64,000 nt of DNA from Edaphochlamys debaryana (taxonomy: Eukaryota; Chlorophyta; Chlorophyceae; Chlamydomonadales), in the NCBI GenBank assembly GCA_016858145.1, contig JAEHOE010000014.1, positions 744,001-808,000 of the forward strand, in the 5' to 3' direction. Of this stretch, positions 11,835 through 26,200 are shown piece by piece. Position 1 is the first letter of the stretch. Each line of letters opens with the position of its first letter. The translations under genes were made by a program, and so were the position numbers. The notes beneath the pieces are model-generated. The model worked only from the letters and a program-made list of their open reading frames with translations. It searched no databases and was not told where the DNA came from.

Positions 11835-14266
11835 TCACGGCACAGCCTTCTGAACAGAGACGAAAGGGCTCTGCAGGCTCGCGGCCTCACGGAGCGGCTG
11901 GGGCTGCGGTAGGGGCGCTGACGTCATGAGCGGCTGCCGGGGCGCAAGCGGGGTGGCCACGGGCTGTGGGCTCGCAGCCCCAGCGCCCGCTTTGCCGTTT
12001 TCGCCGCCACCGCCAGATTGCTGCGCCAGGATGAATGGGCTGGGGAGGCTCTGGGCGGAGGCCAGCGCTTGCGCTTGCGCCGTGGACGGCGGCGGCGGAG
12101 CGTGCGCGTGGGAAGCCGCAGCAGGCGAGCCGGGCACCGCAGCCGCCGGCAGCAGCTGCTGTGACACTGGCAGCGGCAGCGGCTCGCCGTCCACCGCCTC
12201 GCTGCCACCTGCAACGCTGTCCACGGCACTGGCCCCCGCGGCTCTCCCGCCGCAGCAGGCTCCGGCTGCCCGCAGCGCCAGCCCCTGCAGTCGGGCGAGG
12301 CTCCGCTGCAGCCAGGTGGGGTGTGCGGGGTCGTCGCTGCGGCCCCAGCGGGCCCACACCACGAAGGCCGCGAACAGGACCACGAGGCCGACGTTGAGGA
12401 GGATGATGATGGCGCCGATGGCCTCCTGGCATGGGGGGCAGCGCAAGGAAGGGGGCTGGTGAGACAGGGTCGGGACAGTGGAAAGCAGTGGTTCCCGCGC
12501 CCCATGCAAGTCAGCGGCCAATGCCTGACCCAGCAAGCTGTTGTGTGAACGGGCCCATTCCCTCACCGCGACGGGCTCGTTGTGCTGCAGCGCGTCCGCT
12601 CCGATGAAGAACATCGAGAGCAGGAGCGTGAGGATGAGGATGACGAAGGAGAGCGACTCCAGCAACGTGATCACGTGGTTGCGGATGGGCGCGCAGGCTA
12701 GGTTGCCGTACGAAATGACGGTGAAGACCACCAGCAGGAGCGGCACCTGCCGGGCGGGTTTGATAGGAGGGGGAAGACCGAGTCGGAAGGAGGGAGGCCG
12801 GGAGAAGGGTGGGCGCGCAGCACAGCGACTTGGTACCGGCGTGCCAAGAGTGCACAGGTGGGCAGCGTCAAGGCAAGCAAGGCCAACGCCCCGCGTGCGC
12901 CCACGCGCCCCCACCTGCTGTGTCACGGGCAGCGAGCGGCCGAACACCTCCACCACCACGATGGCCAGCTGCTCCAGCTGCAGCAGCGAGTCCCACCAGA
13001 AGAACGGAGGCCTGGGCGGGAGGGGGAGTGGAGGGCAGAGGGCGCTGCGTCAGGAACCACCCAGCAGTCAGGGGCACCACTGCACGCAGCAACCCAGCCA
13101 GGTCTGGGTCCCTCACTTGTATCGCATGTAGAGGAAGCCGAACAGTCGCTTGGTGCTGAGCTGCTGCAGCGCCGCCCGGTGCGCCCACAGCACGGCGAAG
13201 GACACGAGCGGCGGCATGAGGCACAGGAAGAAGGCCGACACCACGCCCAGCGGCACGTAGCGGGACAGGTGCTCCCCGGTGAAGCACTCCATGTTCATGT
13301 TACGGATCCTGGTACGGGAGGCGAGTACGGAGGGCGGGTACGGCATGGGCTCAGGGAACGCTGCACGGAAAGAGCAAGGAGCAAACTGAACAGACGGGCA
13401 AGCATTCGCCACCGGCTCACCAGTAGCCCTTGGGCCAGTCGGCCTGCTGGTTCTCCGGGTAGGGGCCGCTGCCGTCGTCCAGCCAGTAGCAGGCGAAGAT
13501 GCTCATGACTGCACGAGAAGGGAGGATGGGGAAGGGACAGGGTGGCGAGGGTTGTGGGGTCTCCCAGCGTTGCAGCGGTGGGATCAAGGGCGCCACTTCT
13601 TGAGCGGCGTTCATCCCTGTAAGCTCGCCTCGCCTAGCCTACCCCCGCCTCCATCCTCTCCGAACCGCCCCGCTCACTCGTCTGCGCCCATCCCGGGTAC
13701 AGCACGAACACGGCCACTGTGAGCACGATGCGCAGCTGGCTGTTGACGGGCAGGTGGTAATCCATCAGGTGCACGGTGCGCTTGACGTCGTTCTTCACGT
13801 CGCGGAGGTAGCGCGCGGCGCTGGTGGAGGCCTTGGTGACCAGCACCGAGGCCGCCTCCGAGGCCGCCCGGGGGAGCAGCTGGGTGCTGGTGCGGGGGGC
13901 CAGAGCGCTGGGGGCGGGCGGCAGGGGCTCGAATGGGGGCTCGTCCTCGCCCTCGGGTGGCTCCTCCACAAAGTCAACCAGGTCCCCGCCCACGGTGGGA
14001 GTCTCGAGCAGGGTCGACATGGTGTGCCCGAGGATAAGGGCAGCTGGCTTGGGGGAGGGCGGCGGCGGGATGGGGGAGGGCCAAGGGGCGGGGGCAGCGG
14101 GCGGAGCGCCGACAGGTGCGGACGGCGACGTGGGCAGCTCTGGTGCGCCTCGGCTGTTGGCCGTGGCTAGCACGGCGGCGGACTTGGCGGGCCGAAGCGA
14201 GCTGGTGGTCCCGAGGGCTGATTCGCCGTTGCCCGAACTGCACCACGCACCCCAAGAAGCATACAA
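11835..14266 (-). other. Polytopic TRP-like domain and Ala/Pro-rich tail (intact copy)
   Basis: This is the counterpart of 5352-7797 in the plus-strand copy. Hydrophobic segments follow in the order LRIVLTVAVFVLYPGW, LGVVSAFFLCLMPPLVSFAV, QLEQLAIVVVEVFG, VPLLLVVFTVISYG, LLESLSFVILILTLLLSMFF and AIIILLNVGLVVLFAAFVVW. The last exon (12429-11835) then encodes a long low-complexity Ala/Pro/Ser/Gln tail, presumably cytosolic. An earlier membrane pair lies in the exons matching 3169-3963. Channel or receptor function is inference. Confidence 0.7.
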
Positions 14267-17200
14267 TCGTGTCAGGAAAGCCAGTCTATCGGTACAATGG
14301 GGGTGCTAGTACGAGGGATGTCCCCTGCGCTACGACGTGAACCCATCTCGTACCTGTCCAAGACGCTAGGGTTGCTGTTGGGCTGGTCAGACGTGTAGCC
14401 CAGGGAGACACCGGCTGAGCGGATGTGTCCGCCGCCGGATGCCGCCGACACGGAAACCGTGGACGAAGGGGCCGGGTCGTGGGCCGTGACCGAAAAGGCG
14501 CTCGGCAGGTCCTGGTGCGAGGGGTCGCTGCTCCCCGGTGCAGTGACAGACGGAGTTTCGGGAAGCGGCGGCCCACACGAGGACGGCTTGTCGGAGTTGT
14601 CAGAGCTGCGGCGGTTGGGAATGCCACAGGAGAGGATTCACATTGACGAGACCTGTTCCCTACTCCAAGCCGATGCAAGCATTTGTGCTGTTGCATAGCC
14701 CTACTGCGCTACTTAGGTCCACACGCACCTGTTGCCAATTCCCACGCTGCTTTGTGAGAGCAGGCCCGCTGCTGCGAGCCTGCTGAGTGCAGGCACGGCC
14801 TCCCGGCTCGAAGGCTGCGCGTGGGGACTGCGGCCGCAAGCAAGGACAGGGAAGTTGAATGTCTACAGTGCTTCATAGCTTCTGGCAACCCCGCATCACG
14901 TCTCTCGGGATCAGAAAAAACAAGCAAACCGAGAAGCATTGGTGTTATTTGTTCCGGCCGCCGCACCTGTTGCTGCCTGCAGAGCCGCCCAGGCTCCTCG
15001 CGGTGGACAGCAGTGGGGTCCCGGCCACACGGGGGCTGCCCGCGGCTGCGACCGCCCTGGCGGCTGGAAGCATGCCGCCCTGGCTCGGCGATTTGTAGCT
15101 GTTGGCCTTGGCGAGGCTGAGCGCGGGGGGCAGCATGAGACTGGGAACCGGGGAGAGGGCTCCCTGCTTGCCGCCGCCGTTGCTCCTTCCGCCCAAGCTG
15201 GAGGCAGGGGGGAGAAGGCTGGGCGACCCCCCAAGGCTGGGCGCGCCCCCGAGGCTGGGGGCATGGCGGAGCAGGTCCCCTCCGCCCACGCTCAGGCGGG
15301 TTCCGAGGGGGCCGCCGCCTCCGTCTCCGCTGTACGGGTCCGGGCTGCCGTTCCCGCGCTTGGAGGCAGCGGGTGCGGCGGGTCGGGGCATGAGGCCGTG
15401 CTGGGAGGCCGTGCGCTGGCGGTACCGCTGCACGCCGTGCCTGTTGGAGCACGACCCAGAGGCGGTGAAACATGGGCAGGGAGGCGACGGTTTGGCCACG
15501 GCAACATTGTGCTGCTGACACTTCTTCGGGCAGGCTGGCAGCCAACATGGGAGGGGCCACCACACAGCCGCGCGAGGGGCACACGCACCTCAGGAGCCAG
15601 AAGGACATGGACGCGAGCACCACCACGCAGGGCAGGAAGATGGAGGTGAAGACCTGTTGGCAAGAGGGCACTCGTGTGATAGGCCGTGTTGGATGCAAAG
15701 CTTTAGACCGCTGTCAGCCCACGGTGCCCGCTGACCTGTGCCTCGACTTGCGTGTTGCTGTCTGCGTTCTCCACGAGGCAGGAAGCGGAGTACACCAGAA
15801 CGTTCTCGGCACCTGGGGGCCAGAGGGGTGTAGGAGGCAGTACAGTGGGTCGAAGAGCAAGCTGGCCGAGGCGTGCAGGCACGCGATTGTCCCAGACTCA
15901 GCGCATGGAGACGGCAGAAGTTTGAGTGGGAAGGCCCAGGCGTGAACACGATAACAAGAACAACCCCGCCCCCCGCGCACCCGTTGCTGTGTTTAGGACG
16001 CTCTGGAAGTTGAGCACTACCGAGGGGTACGACACCTGGAGGCGCGTTATGATGATAAAGTACTGGATGTGAACCACCAGCAGCTGTGGGCCGGGGAGGG
16101 GAGGGGAAGGAGCGGAGGTTTGGTTAATCGCTCTGGGTTCAAGCACAAGTTCATGTTGACCTCTGTGGGTCCTTTGACGAAGTGATGTGGTCCTTGCCTT
16201 GAGCACATCAGAGGGCGCGGTTCTTTCCGCGCGGTGGTCGTCTCCGTCCGGTCCCAGCTCCGTGATTTCCTTGACGTTGGTGTAGGCCAGGACCATGACC
16301 AGGAAGATGTTGCAAAAGAAGGCCAGCACGCCCAGGCCGGCCGTCTGGGCAACGCTGGGGCAGTTCCTGCGGGGCGGGAGCCGAGGCAGGAGATTCTGTA
16401 ACTTTTCATCAAAAGACCCCTCGCGCCCTGCAGAGCGCGTACCAAAGTACCATAGTGTGATGCGCTTCCTTTCGCACCAATGCCGCCCACAACGCCCACC
16501 TGCACTCAAACTCGAGGTTGATGAAGTAGCCGGGGGCGCACGTGGCGCAGGCGTTGCCTGCATACCCCTCCGCGCACTGCTGCTGCATGTACGACTGCGG
16601 GCTGTCGTCGGGCAGGCCCCACAGCCGACACAGCGCCAGCATGTCGGCGGAAACAAGTGCCCCAGCCGTGTCGCCTCCACCGCTCTCCGCCGTCAAGTTG
16701 TTGTAGCCGGCCTTCTGGCACAGCGCCAGCCAGCGGCTGCGGACCGCCAGGTTGTCCGCAAAGGAGACGAGGGCGCTGAGGTTGGCGGCGACCGAGGTGC
16801 CGAGCGTCGCAAACAGCTGCTGCCACGTCTGCTCATTGGCGGCCTGACCGTTGCGCATGCCGCCGCATGCCGCCGAGAAGGGGCAGCGGTGCACGAGCGC
16901 AGAGTTGGGCGCCGAATGCCAGAACCCTGCATATGAATCGGGCATGGGTGAAGCCAGGGTGTTGGCGGGAGTCCGAGGACAGACATGCCTGCGGGCCCCT
17001 CACCAGGCTTGGGGACGAGCAGGGGCCCGCCCGGGCATATGGCCTCGTCAGGGCAGAAGATGCACGCCGGGCCCCTGCCCGACAGCGCCTCCTGGTTCAT
17101 GCGCGTCAGGATGCTCTGGAAGGGTTAAAGGGCAAGGGGTACCTAGTCAGCATCGTAGTCAACCATGAAGCTCGACTGAGCCACCGCAGCACAGCAGGGC

Positions 17201-20200
17201 CGACGCCCGGAACCAACCCGAGTTCAACCGCACCTGGGCAACCGGGAACGCGTCGGCGGTGGTGCGCTGGGCGGTCATTTGGATTGCCAGCGCGCTGACT
17301 CGGGTGTCGTTCCAGAGCCCCACGGTGATGGGGGGGCACGAGGAGCAGCCCACCCACGCCGCCTCCTCGCTCGCGTGCTGCCGCGCAGTCAGCATCTGGA
17401 GCGTCGACCCCGACCGGCAAGGCAGCAGCTTGACGTCCATATGCAGGGGTGAGACCTGCGCACATCAGGGAGGGTAGCTGAGCCAGCTATTCGTGTGTAT
17501 CTTGCAGCAAATAAGCGGATGTGAGGGCAGCGCTGCTGCTCGAAGAAATCAAGCTTGCCTGGTAGAGGTTCGGGTCGATGGCGCTTGTGGCTGTGAACAC
17601 CAGCGTGTATTCGCCAGGCCAGCCCAGGAAGGACAGGCTGGGCCACACGGCCGAGCCATTGGCCATCGCCACCGTCAGGGACCGCCCGATCGCAAAGCCG
17701 GGGTCCAGTCGTGCCAGGATGGGGCTCCCCGGGAGTCCGCCCGCTGCGTGCTGGATTGAGGCCGTCACCATCATGGGAAGCAGGTCTGTGGCGGATCACG
17801 CGCGGCAATTGGGCGGGGGAGGGGGTGCGAAGAGAGGGTGACCGGTGACGAGAAGCAAGCTGGTCAATCAAGGGTTCATGCAACCGCCACGCACAAGCTA
17901 GCAATGGACCCACAGACAACAGCCGAGACGTTGAGGCGTGTGTCATACCTGTGCTGACGCTGACGCCCTGGATGTCGTACAGGTCCACCCGTACAGAGAC
18001 GGGCTCGTCCAGCGGGATGCGCAGCGCCCGCAGCTGCATTGGCCCCTGCTGCTCGCCCCAAGAGCTGGCCGCACGGGGCTGCACCAGCACGAGCTGTGAC
18101 GGCGGAAGCTCAATCCCGAACCGCTGGATCGCGTTTTGCGCCGCCAGGGCTTCGGCTCGGTCGTCCACTGCCGGGTTGCAGGCCAGGATCGCGTCCAACA
18201 GAGCGCACACGTGCTGCTGGTCCCCGCTTGCCGAGCTGGCGCAGCGGGGGTCGAGGGCGGCGCTCTGTGAGGCGCTGCGCTGTGGGTCACCGTACGCGTC
18301 GCAGCGGATCTGCAGGCCCTTGGCGCCGACCTCCTGCGCCCAGATGGGCCGGTCCTGCACAGCGAGGCCAGCGGCAGGGCGGAAAGCGGTCGTTTCAGTA
18401 CGCGCACATAGTTGGACGGCCCAGTTGGACGGGCCGATGGCCCGTCTTTCGTTCAATTAATGTGCCGCTTCATGCAGGCCCTCAGCAGGACATTCGCGCC
18501 CTCACCGTGGGTAGGCGGACGTTGTTGAGCAGTAGCTGGGAGCACTCCTCGGAGGAGGGGACGCCCGCGAGGTTAGCCAACGAGGCGCCAGGGCCCGCCT
18601 GCGTGGGGCCATGGGGGAATGCACGGAGCGAGGCCAAGGTGATCAGGGGGATGGGGATGAGGGTTGATGACACGACCCGAGACATTTTTGTGGATTGGTT
18701 GTGGCTCTGCTGGTGCGGATTGCCCTCGTGCTCTTGGCAGCCCCGCCGCAACCCATCCACTTACCAGGTCAGCCAAGCTTGCGGGCTGGCTCCAGGTGCT
18801 GTTGGCGGCGGCGCTGGCAGGGATCCTTGGGCAGCGCTGCGTTGTGGCAATGCTAGGCCCAACACGACCGACGTTGCCCCTTGAGATATCGGCTGACTCC
18901 ACGGCGACGTCAATCATGCCGTGAACGAACATGCCACCGCCGTGGCCTGCAAGCGTAGGCAGCGTGGCGTTGCGGTGGTTGAGGGTCACACAAAGAGCCT
19001 TGTTGGCCGCCGTCACACACGATCAGGCGTACCGCCAAACAGGCTCCCTAACACCGGTCCTAGCGCCCTGCTGCGACATGACTCACCTGTGTACCGTGCG
19101 TAAGGAGCCCCCAATGTTCCCGTTGCCTCATCGCTAGTGGGCGGTGCGTCTGTTGCGCTGTTGTCCGCGAGGGTTGCGTTGACAAGGATGGCGGTGGTGT
19201 GGGGCGCGCTGCTGTTGGTGCTTGCTGATGCCAGGACGCCCGCCGCCAGCGCCTCTGCGGTGGGCCCGCTGAGGAACACGGCCCCGCCAGTCATGGCCGC
19301 GCACTGCTCGATGCGGACCCTCTGAACCAGCACTGCCTTGCAGGCTGATGCAAATAGACCGCCACCGAAGCGACCGGCGCTGCTGTTAATGACGGTGCTG
19401 TCTGCAAGGCTGAGGCGCTCACACGCCTGACCGGCCACTGCGCCGCCCGATGCGGCGGCGCTGTTGCCCTGAGCCTCGCAGCCGGCGATGGAGGCCGTGG
19501 CTCCAGCTCCGACGAAGAGACCACCACCGAGGAAGGCGGCCGTGTTGTCGACCAGGGCGGTACGAAGCAGCTCCAGGAGGGCCGCCGTATCGTTGGTGGA
19601 TGCTGTGGCAGCGGCCCCGACAGCGCTCGTTGCAGGGCGCTCGATGCTGATGGCGCCGCCACTGCCTCCCGCAAGGGTATCGGTTGCAGCGTTGGAGTGG
19701 AACTGGGATGCGTTGACGCGCACAGCTGAGCCGGCTGCCACCGACAGGAAGGCTGCCCCGCCAGAGCCCCCGGAGTTCCCCACCGCTTGCGAGCCGGTCA
19801 GCCACACCTCGTTGCCCTGGCCGCTCTGCAGCGACACGAACAGCGCGCCGCCCTGGCGTGTGGCGCTGTTCCCCCGCAGCTGGCACGAGTCGATGCTGGC
19901 CAGGCCTCCCTCGTTGCGAGAGGAGACGCACACAGCCCCGCCGTCTTGTGCGCTGTTGCTGCTGAGTTCCGTGTCGCGTAGCAAAGTGGCTGCGCTGCTG
20001 GCAATCTCGGACATGAGCGCTCCCCCGCAGCCCTGTGAGGCTGCATTGCCATCGAAAAGGCTCGACGTCACGGAGAGCCACCAGGCCGCCGCCGCCCCCG
20101 GAGCGGCTGATGCGGCCTCGCGGCCCAGCAGGCTCCGGTGGTGGTGGGCCGCGGCAGCATCGGTGCTGGTGTTGGGGCCCTGCTGCTGTTCCGTCGCCGG

Positions 20201-23200
20201 CAGGGCGAGGCCTGCAGCGTTTGCCACCTTGTTCAGCGAAGCCAGCGCGCCTCCGTCGCGTGCCGCCATGTTCCCTCTGAACGCCGAGGCCTGAACCCTC
20301 CCGCGGCAGCCCACCAGCGCCACGCCTGCGCCGCTGTCCGTGCACGTGTTGTTCTCAAACCGCACACCCTCCACGTCGACTTGGCAGCTGGGGTCCGGCA
20401 TGCGGGACGCCAGCACGGCTGCTACCAGATCGTCATCCAGCTGCATCGTGACGTTTGCTCTGCCGCTGGATGCCAGCGCAGAGAAGGCCTCGGTCAGCTC
20501 GCTCCACTTCGGACGTGCCACCACGGCCAGCACACCGCCCAGTCCACCAGCTGTGTAGGAGGGTGACAGCTGGAACGTGCTGCTGCCTGCGCTGTTGCTC
20601 CGGGCCGAGGTGTTGCTGATGCTGATGTTGGCGCGGATGGCGCTTGTGGTGGGGCAGATGAAGGCAAGGGCGCCGCCTGCAAGCAGCGGTGACGGGCGGT
20701 ACGTCAGCAGCAGGGAGGCTTGACGGCATCCCAAGGCCCCTTTTCATTAGCTTGACTGGAATCAACGGGTCTAGTGATTGTCATCATGGACTGGCAGCAA
20801 CCAAGCCAGCCAAGAGAAACGGCGCAGCGCCAACACATGCGAACCGTGCATAAACCATGCCAACCGACCTGATCCGCTGGCATGGTTTTTGTCCAGGACC
20901 GAATCCTTGATGTTGACGTGCATTCGGATCCGCTTCGCGTTGTTGGCGGCCCCCGCGGGGTCAGGCGCTGCTGCCGCCGTCACGGACATACAGCCACCAT
21001 CCAGGTAAGCCCAGTTGCCAAGGCAGCGGATGCCCGAAAAAGTGTACGACAGCGCAGGGTCGGCCACATCGGCTACGATGCCCTCGACGCGGAATGTACC
21101 CTGCAGGTGTAGGGGAGGGTTCGGGCAAGACGTCGGGTCATGGTTATTATGGCAAAAGCTGGCTGCTGGTCCTGGTGCTGTCATAGCCATGCATGCTTTC
21201 GTTCGGCCAAAAACATCACGCTCAGGCAGGCTCACCGGCTCCGAAACCGAGACGGAAATTGCGCCTCCCGAGCCGCCCGCGGCCGTGTTGCCCTCAAACG
21301 TGGAATCTGCCATGGCCCACGTCGAGAGAGGCATGGCCACAGACACGACGCCTCCAGAGCCTCCAGCCCTGTTGTTGCGCGCCGTGAAGCCAACAACGCT
21401 GAGCAAACGCAGCCGCTGAGCCTGGAGGAGCCCCCCGTCCCCTCCGGCCGAGTTGCCCGATGCAGAAGCGCCCTGAGTGATGTTTAAGAGGCGCACCGCG
21501 GCCGCCGCCAAGACAGCACCTGCAAGAGGGAAAGCCAAGCCGCTCATAAGTGAAAGAGTGTTTCAACACTGTGGTACCATGTAGGGGCGGTGGATGGTGA
21601 GCGAAGCGGTTTCTTGCTTGATGACATGCGGGCAATGCTGGCTGGGTCAAAGCCCGCAAGGACGGTGCGTGGCCAGCCTCACCGTTGCCGCCAGCGGTGT
21701 TGTTCAACACGTCTGCGCCGTCCAGGATGGACACAGACGTGACGGCTTGGGAGACGAATACCGCACCGCCGGACTGGGCGGCTGAGTTTCCTGATACAAC
21801 GCTGCGGCCCTCGAACAGCACATCGACCATGGAGTATCCAACGGCAAGGGCGCCGCCAGCACCCTGCAGTAGGAACCACAGTCAGCTCACACACAGATAG
21901 CTAGGAGGGTAGCACGTTTGCAGGGCGCCCACACACCCAGCCGTGCAGCGCACCTCGGCTGCCACGTTGCTTGTTAGGGCTGAGCCCTTTCGGACCTCCA
22001 GGTTTCCGGAAAGGCTTGCCGTGACATGAACGAATCCTGCGCGCGCGCACAAGCCATGATGCTTCAAGCTGGCGCATCCTCTCTCGATCAAATCATCGTC
22101 ATACGGCAGAGAGGCAGGCGCACAATGTAAAGCTTCAGATTCGTACCTCCGGCGGCCTTGGCGAAGTTACCAGAGACGTTTGCCCCGTGCTGAATGATGA
22201 TGTGCCCCTGCAGTGCGTGGGCACCCGGGCAGGAGAAGGCTCAGGTTGGCGAGAAGCCACTACTACCAGAAGCCCTCGATTGTGCCGGCTTATGCCTCAC
22301 CTGTAACGAGCCACCAACTGACAGAAAGCCACCTGAGTCCATCACTGCAGAGTTGTTGGAAACGCTGCCTCCATTCGTCACCCAAACGCCACCGGTGATC
22401 TGTTCAGCATAGGCGAAGCCACCACGGCTGGCGCGGCAGTTGGAGACCTCTGCAGCCGCCACCAGGATAGTGCCGAGGGTCTGGCTGGCATAGAATGCCC
22501 CGCCACGACTGATGTCCGTTGGTGCCACAACTCCAGTCACTCTGGAGCCGCTCAGAACTTCGATAGCCCCGAGCTTCGGTGCGGACAAAAGGGCGCCGTT
22601 GCAGTCAAGGCATGTGATGTTGGATATCGTGGATTCGCCTGCAGCCGCACCACGGAAAGTAGGCTTGACATCCTTGCGTTGGCAGCCCAAGCAAACCCGC
22701 CATGCCTATTTTGCAAGTACTATCTTTGTGACTTCTGCATGGGCATCATGCTGAGCGTCGTACTGGGCGCACCTCTAACTGTTACGCGGTCCACGTAGCC
22801 ATACGCTTGTATGAAGCTGATGGCAGTCGAAGCAGCATACTCCATCGCAAAGTCCGAGATCTTGCTCTGGCCTTCCACCTATGTTGTATATAGCAAGAAC
22901 GCATGCATGAGTGCATGTTCAAGTAGTTCATGGATGGGGGGGCATCTATCGTGCGCTCGCATTGGTAGGCTGTCGAAGGCGGAAATGCAGCAAAGGCCGG
23001 TCCCAGCGCTCACCAATACCAGGTTGATGTTGTCCAACTTTGTCAGCTGCATGCGGCAGCCCGTGATGGAACTGCATGACAACAGCAACCGTCAGCATTA
23101 GGAATCTTCGCTTCAGAGCCGATTGCAGGCGTGATAACTGTACCTGTGATCCCGTACAATCAACTCGCCCAGCGTGGAGGTATGGCGTTTATCTATTGAA

Positions 23201-26200
23201 AGTCAGGAAGAAAGGATGACACATCATTGGGACCTGTTGGCTGGTCTTCTTTCAACCGCTCCCAAATCTCCTTGCTATTTGCGATGGGAAGGTCATCAGC
23301 AGCAAAGGAGGGGCAACCCATAGCTATACCGCTCACCGTCGAACCAAAGCTGGAAAGTTGCCCCTCCGCTGGCGAAATTGTCCTTGTAGTGTGAGTGATG
23401 GCTGACCTGCAAAAAAACACGTCACGTGGAGACAGCAAACACTGCTTTGTGAAGAGCAAGGTGACGAAGGCAGCAGGGCTATAAGGGCTAACTATATATT
23501 CTGCCTTTAGTTTCAGTGTTACTCCGAACCTACCTCAAAGCGGCCAAGCCGAATTGGCGGCTTGATGAGCTGCTCTGCTGGCGTGTACGCGCTTGCAACT
23601 TCAAACAATGACATGGTAGCGGCATTCCGTGCAAACATCGTGCCGTTCCTGCATGCGGGGAGTTTGGGGCGGGGGCAGAAGGCAGGCAATTTTAAACCGC
23701 AACCAGTTAGCGGCCGCCGGAAACAGAGTCTACGCGAGACACGCACAACACTGCGCGACATGGCTGCTGGACGCCGGCGGGGGCTACCTCACGCGCTCAA
23801 ATCCGTGCGATGGCTAGCTCAAATCGAGTGAGCAGTGTGATGTATGACACCTTTCTCATCCAATCAACTTACGTGATGAGGATGCTGTCCAGTTGCTTAT
23901 AAACCCGCATAAACCACGTGTTCGAATACGGCGTCCAATTCTGGCTGACCATCGCTCTGGGGAAAGCGTAGCCGTTATCCTCGATACGGCTTCCACTGAA
24001 AATTGCTTCTCCGCCCATCTGCAAGGCACCCCAAGAAAGAGGATGGAGCACGGATGTGCTGGTCAATTGGCATAGGACTGATAGCTTGAGGAGAGAAAGG
24101 GCGGCTCCATCTCTCTCATCACAATACCCCAGGGCTACAAGTAAGCAAGGGCCATGCATGGATTGCGTGCCTATCCAACCTGATAACTGTTCTAAACGGC
24201 GCACACGCAGTGCTTGCCTGGGAGGTGCAGATAAGGCAAGTACTGCCCGGTCGACCGTTCCGCACAAGCGAGCTGTTCATCACATAGAGGCTCATGGCTG
24301 GCTCTGTCCCCCGAAGGATGATCCCAGCCTCATCAGGGTACCAGCCAGCGCTGAGTATGCCTACTGTGTTCGCAGCAAGTGTGGACCCTCCGGAAACACT
24401 GAAGAAGTCAACCTGTGGGAGCAGAGGGCGGGGCCGTAGGGCACGCAAGCAAGGTTGGGCAAGAATTTCGCTCGTCCATGCAACACCTTCCGTCCGCCCA
24501 GCAGCAACCAGCAGCAGTCCGTCCGGTTTCATCCCGCCCGTTGCCCCGACTCACGGCTCCCGTGCGAAAGGGAGCATGGTTGTTTGACACGGAGGACTGA
24601 TTGGCCACTCCAAGGGCCGAGATGCCGCAACGAATGTCCAGGAAGGAGGCTGCACTCATTCGGGTCATCAAGGGCGGGCGGGGGTTGGTCGCGTTCGGCA
24701 TGCAAGTGGCTGGCTGATGAGCTAGGAACCAGTACGACGCCTGACTATGCTACGTATCGTGGCCCTTACCTGAGGTGTTGGAGAAGGCAAGGTCGTTTAC
24801 CCATTCTGTTGGCTTGAGAGCAACGCCTCCAGACACCGTGGTACCGTTTGTGATGAGGACAGCGGTAATGGGAGGACAGTAAAAGACCGCTGCCATGGGG
24901 TTATCGAGCAATAGTACGCCCCCTGCAAATAAGGTTGGTTGAATGGACAGTAGTGGGCGCAGAAAGGCACCGAGCGCTTATGTGAGTGGGTGGAATGAAG
25001 GTCTGGTTCCCGCGTCGGCACCGTTGCAAACCCACTTGACACAACACACGATTGAGCCCCCGCAGCAAACGCCTCCGCCATCCCGGCCAGCGGGTCTTGC
25101 CTGTGTCATTGGCGCTATTATTGAAGACGCTTGTCTGGTTGCTGAAGATGATCATGTCGACCTCGCCGGAGCCCGTGTAGACCACGCCACCTCGCAGCGC
25201 ACTGTTCCGTTGCAGGACGGTGCCAGAGGTGAAGAGCAGCTGCGAGGGAACGGGGCCCCCACTGGCCCTGTTGAGGCGGTGAACGTAGAAGGCCCCGCCC
25301 ACTCCGGACGCCGTGTTGTCAACCACGCTGCTGTTGACCAGGGCAAGCCGAGTCTGCGTGAAGCCATAGGCAGGTACGTAGGGCGTACAGCAAGGATTAG
25401 TGTTCAAGGATAATAATACGTGCGCATGCCTAGTATAGCGCTCCTGTCGAGAGTGGAACCCAAGAAGTAGAATGTATGCTGTATGTATGAGCGCCCGCAG
25501 CCTACCGTTGGCACGAGGCTGGCGAGCCCAGAGCCGCCGACACCTCTGTTGCTGGTGAAGCGGCTGTCCCAAACGCCGACATGCAGCCCGGCCAGGGGCA
25601 GTTGAGCGCTGTCGCCGGTTGTGTTTCCACTGGAGGGATCGCTTCCTCCAGCGGCCGCCTCCTGAGTCGCCACGACGGCGCCCCACGAGGTGGCATTGGT
25701 GCCCCCACTGGGGCGGAGGGACGACGGCAGCGCTGCGGAGGAGTCGGCGGCGGCGTCCAGGACCTCATTGCCCTCCAGGACGCTGCCAACGATGGCCAGG
25801 TGAAATCCGCCGAGGCCAGCGCTCGGAGCTTGTGAGCCGTTGAGCGCGGCCGCCGAGAACTCGGCAAGCACGCAGGCCCAGCCCTGGGCGCCCGTCACGC
25901 CGGTGCAGCTCGAGTCGCGGAGGGCCACGCCCCGCACACCGCTCAGCCGCATGGCGCCCTGGGCTCCTCCCATGGGGGCGGCTTCCGCCGTCGTAGGGTC
26001 GGATGACGTGCCGTTGACCGCTGCTGCGGGCCCTAAGCCGCCGGTTGGTGCAGGGCTGGGGGCGCTGAGGGAGCTGAGGGTCACGTTGACCAGCTCCACC
26101 AGGCCACAGGCCTCGCACGATACGATCGGGCCCAAGGGGCTGAGCGGGAGGTTGGAGAGGACCGAGTCCCTCAGCTCCAGGCGGTCCAGGCCACGGAACG

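Larger units (their letters stand above)
11507..19540 (-). repeat. Right arm of large inverted duplication
   Basis: Inverted counterpart of 1-8130. It contains the 3' part of the full-length minus-strand receptor gene. Right of 19540 the gene continues, but its partner lies outside the window. The two genes are therefore convergent, with 3' ends facing a unique spacer of about 3.4 kb. Confidence 0.93.

Noticed and set aside
1..19540. The inverted duplication as a simple assembly artefact
   Set aside because: Introns, repeat number, donor bases and 3' flanks differ between arms, so these are two real loci; read support is still worth checking.
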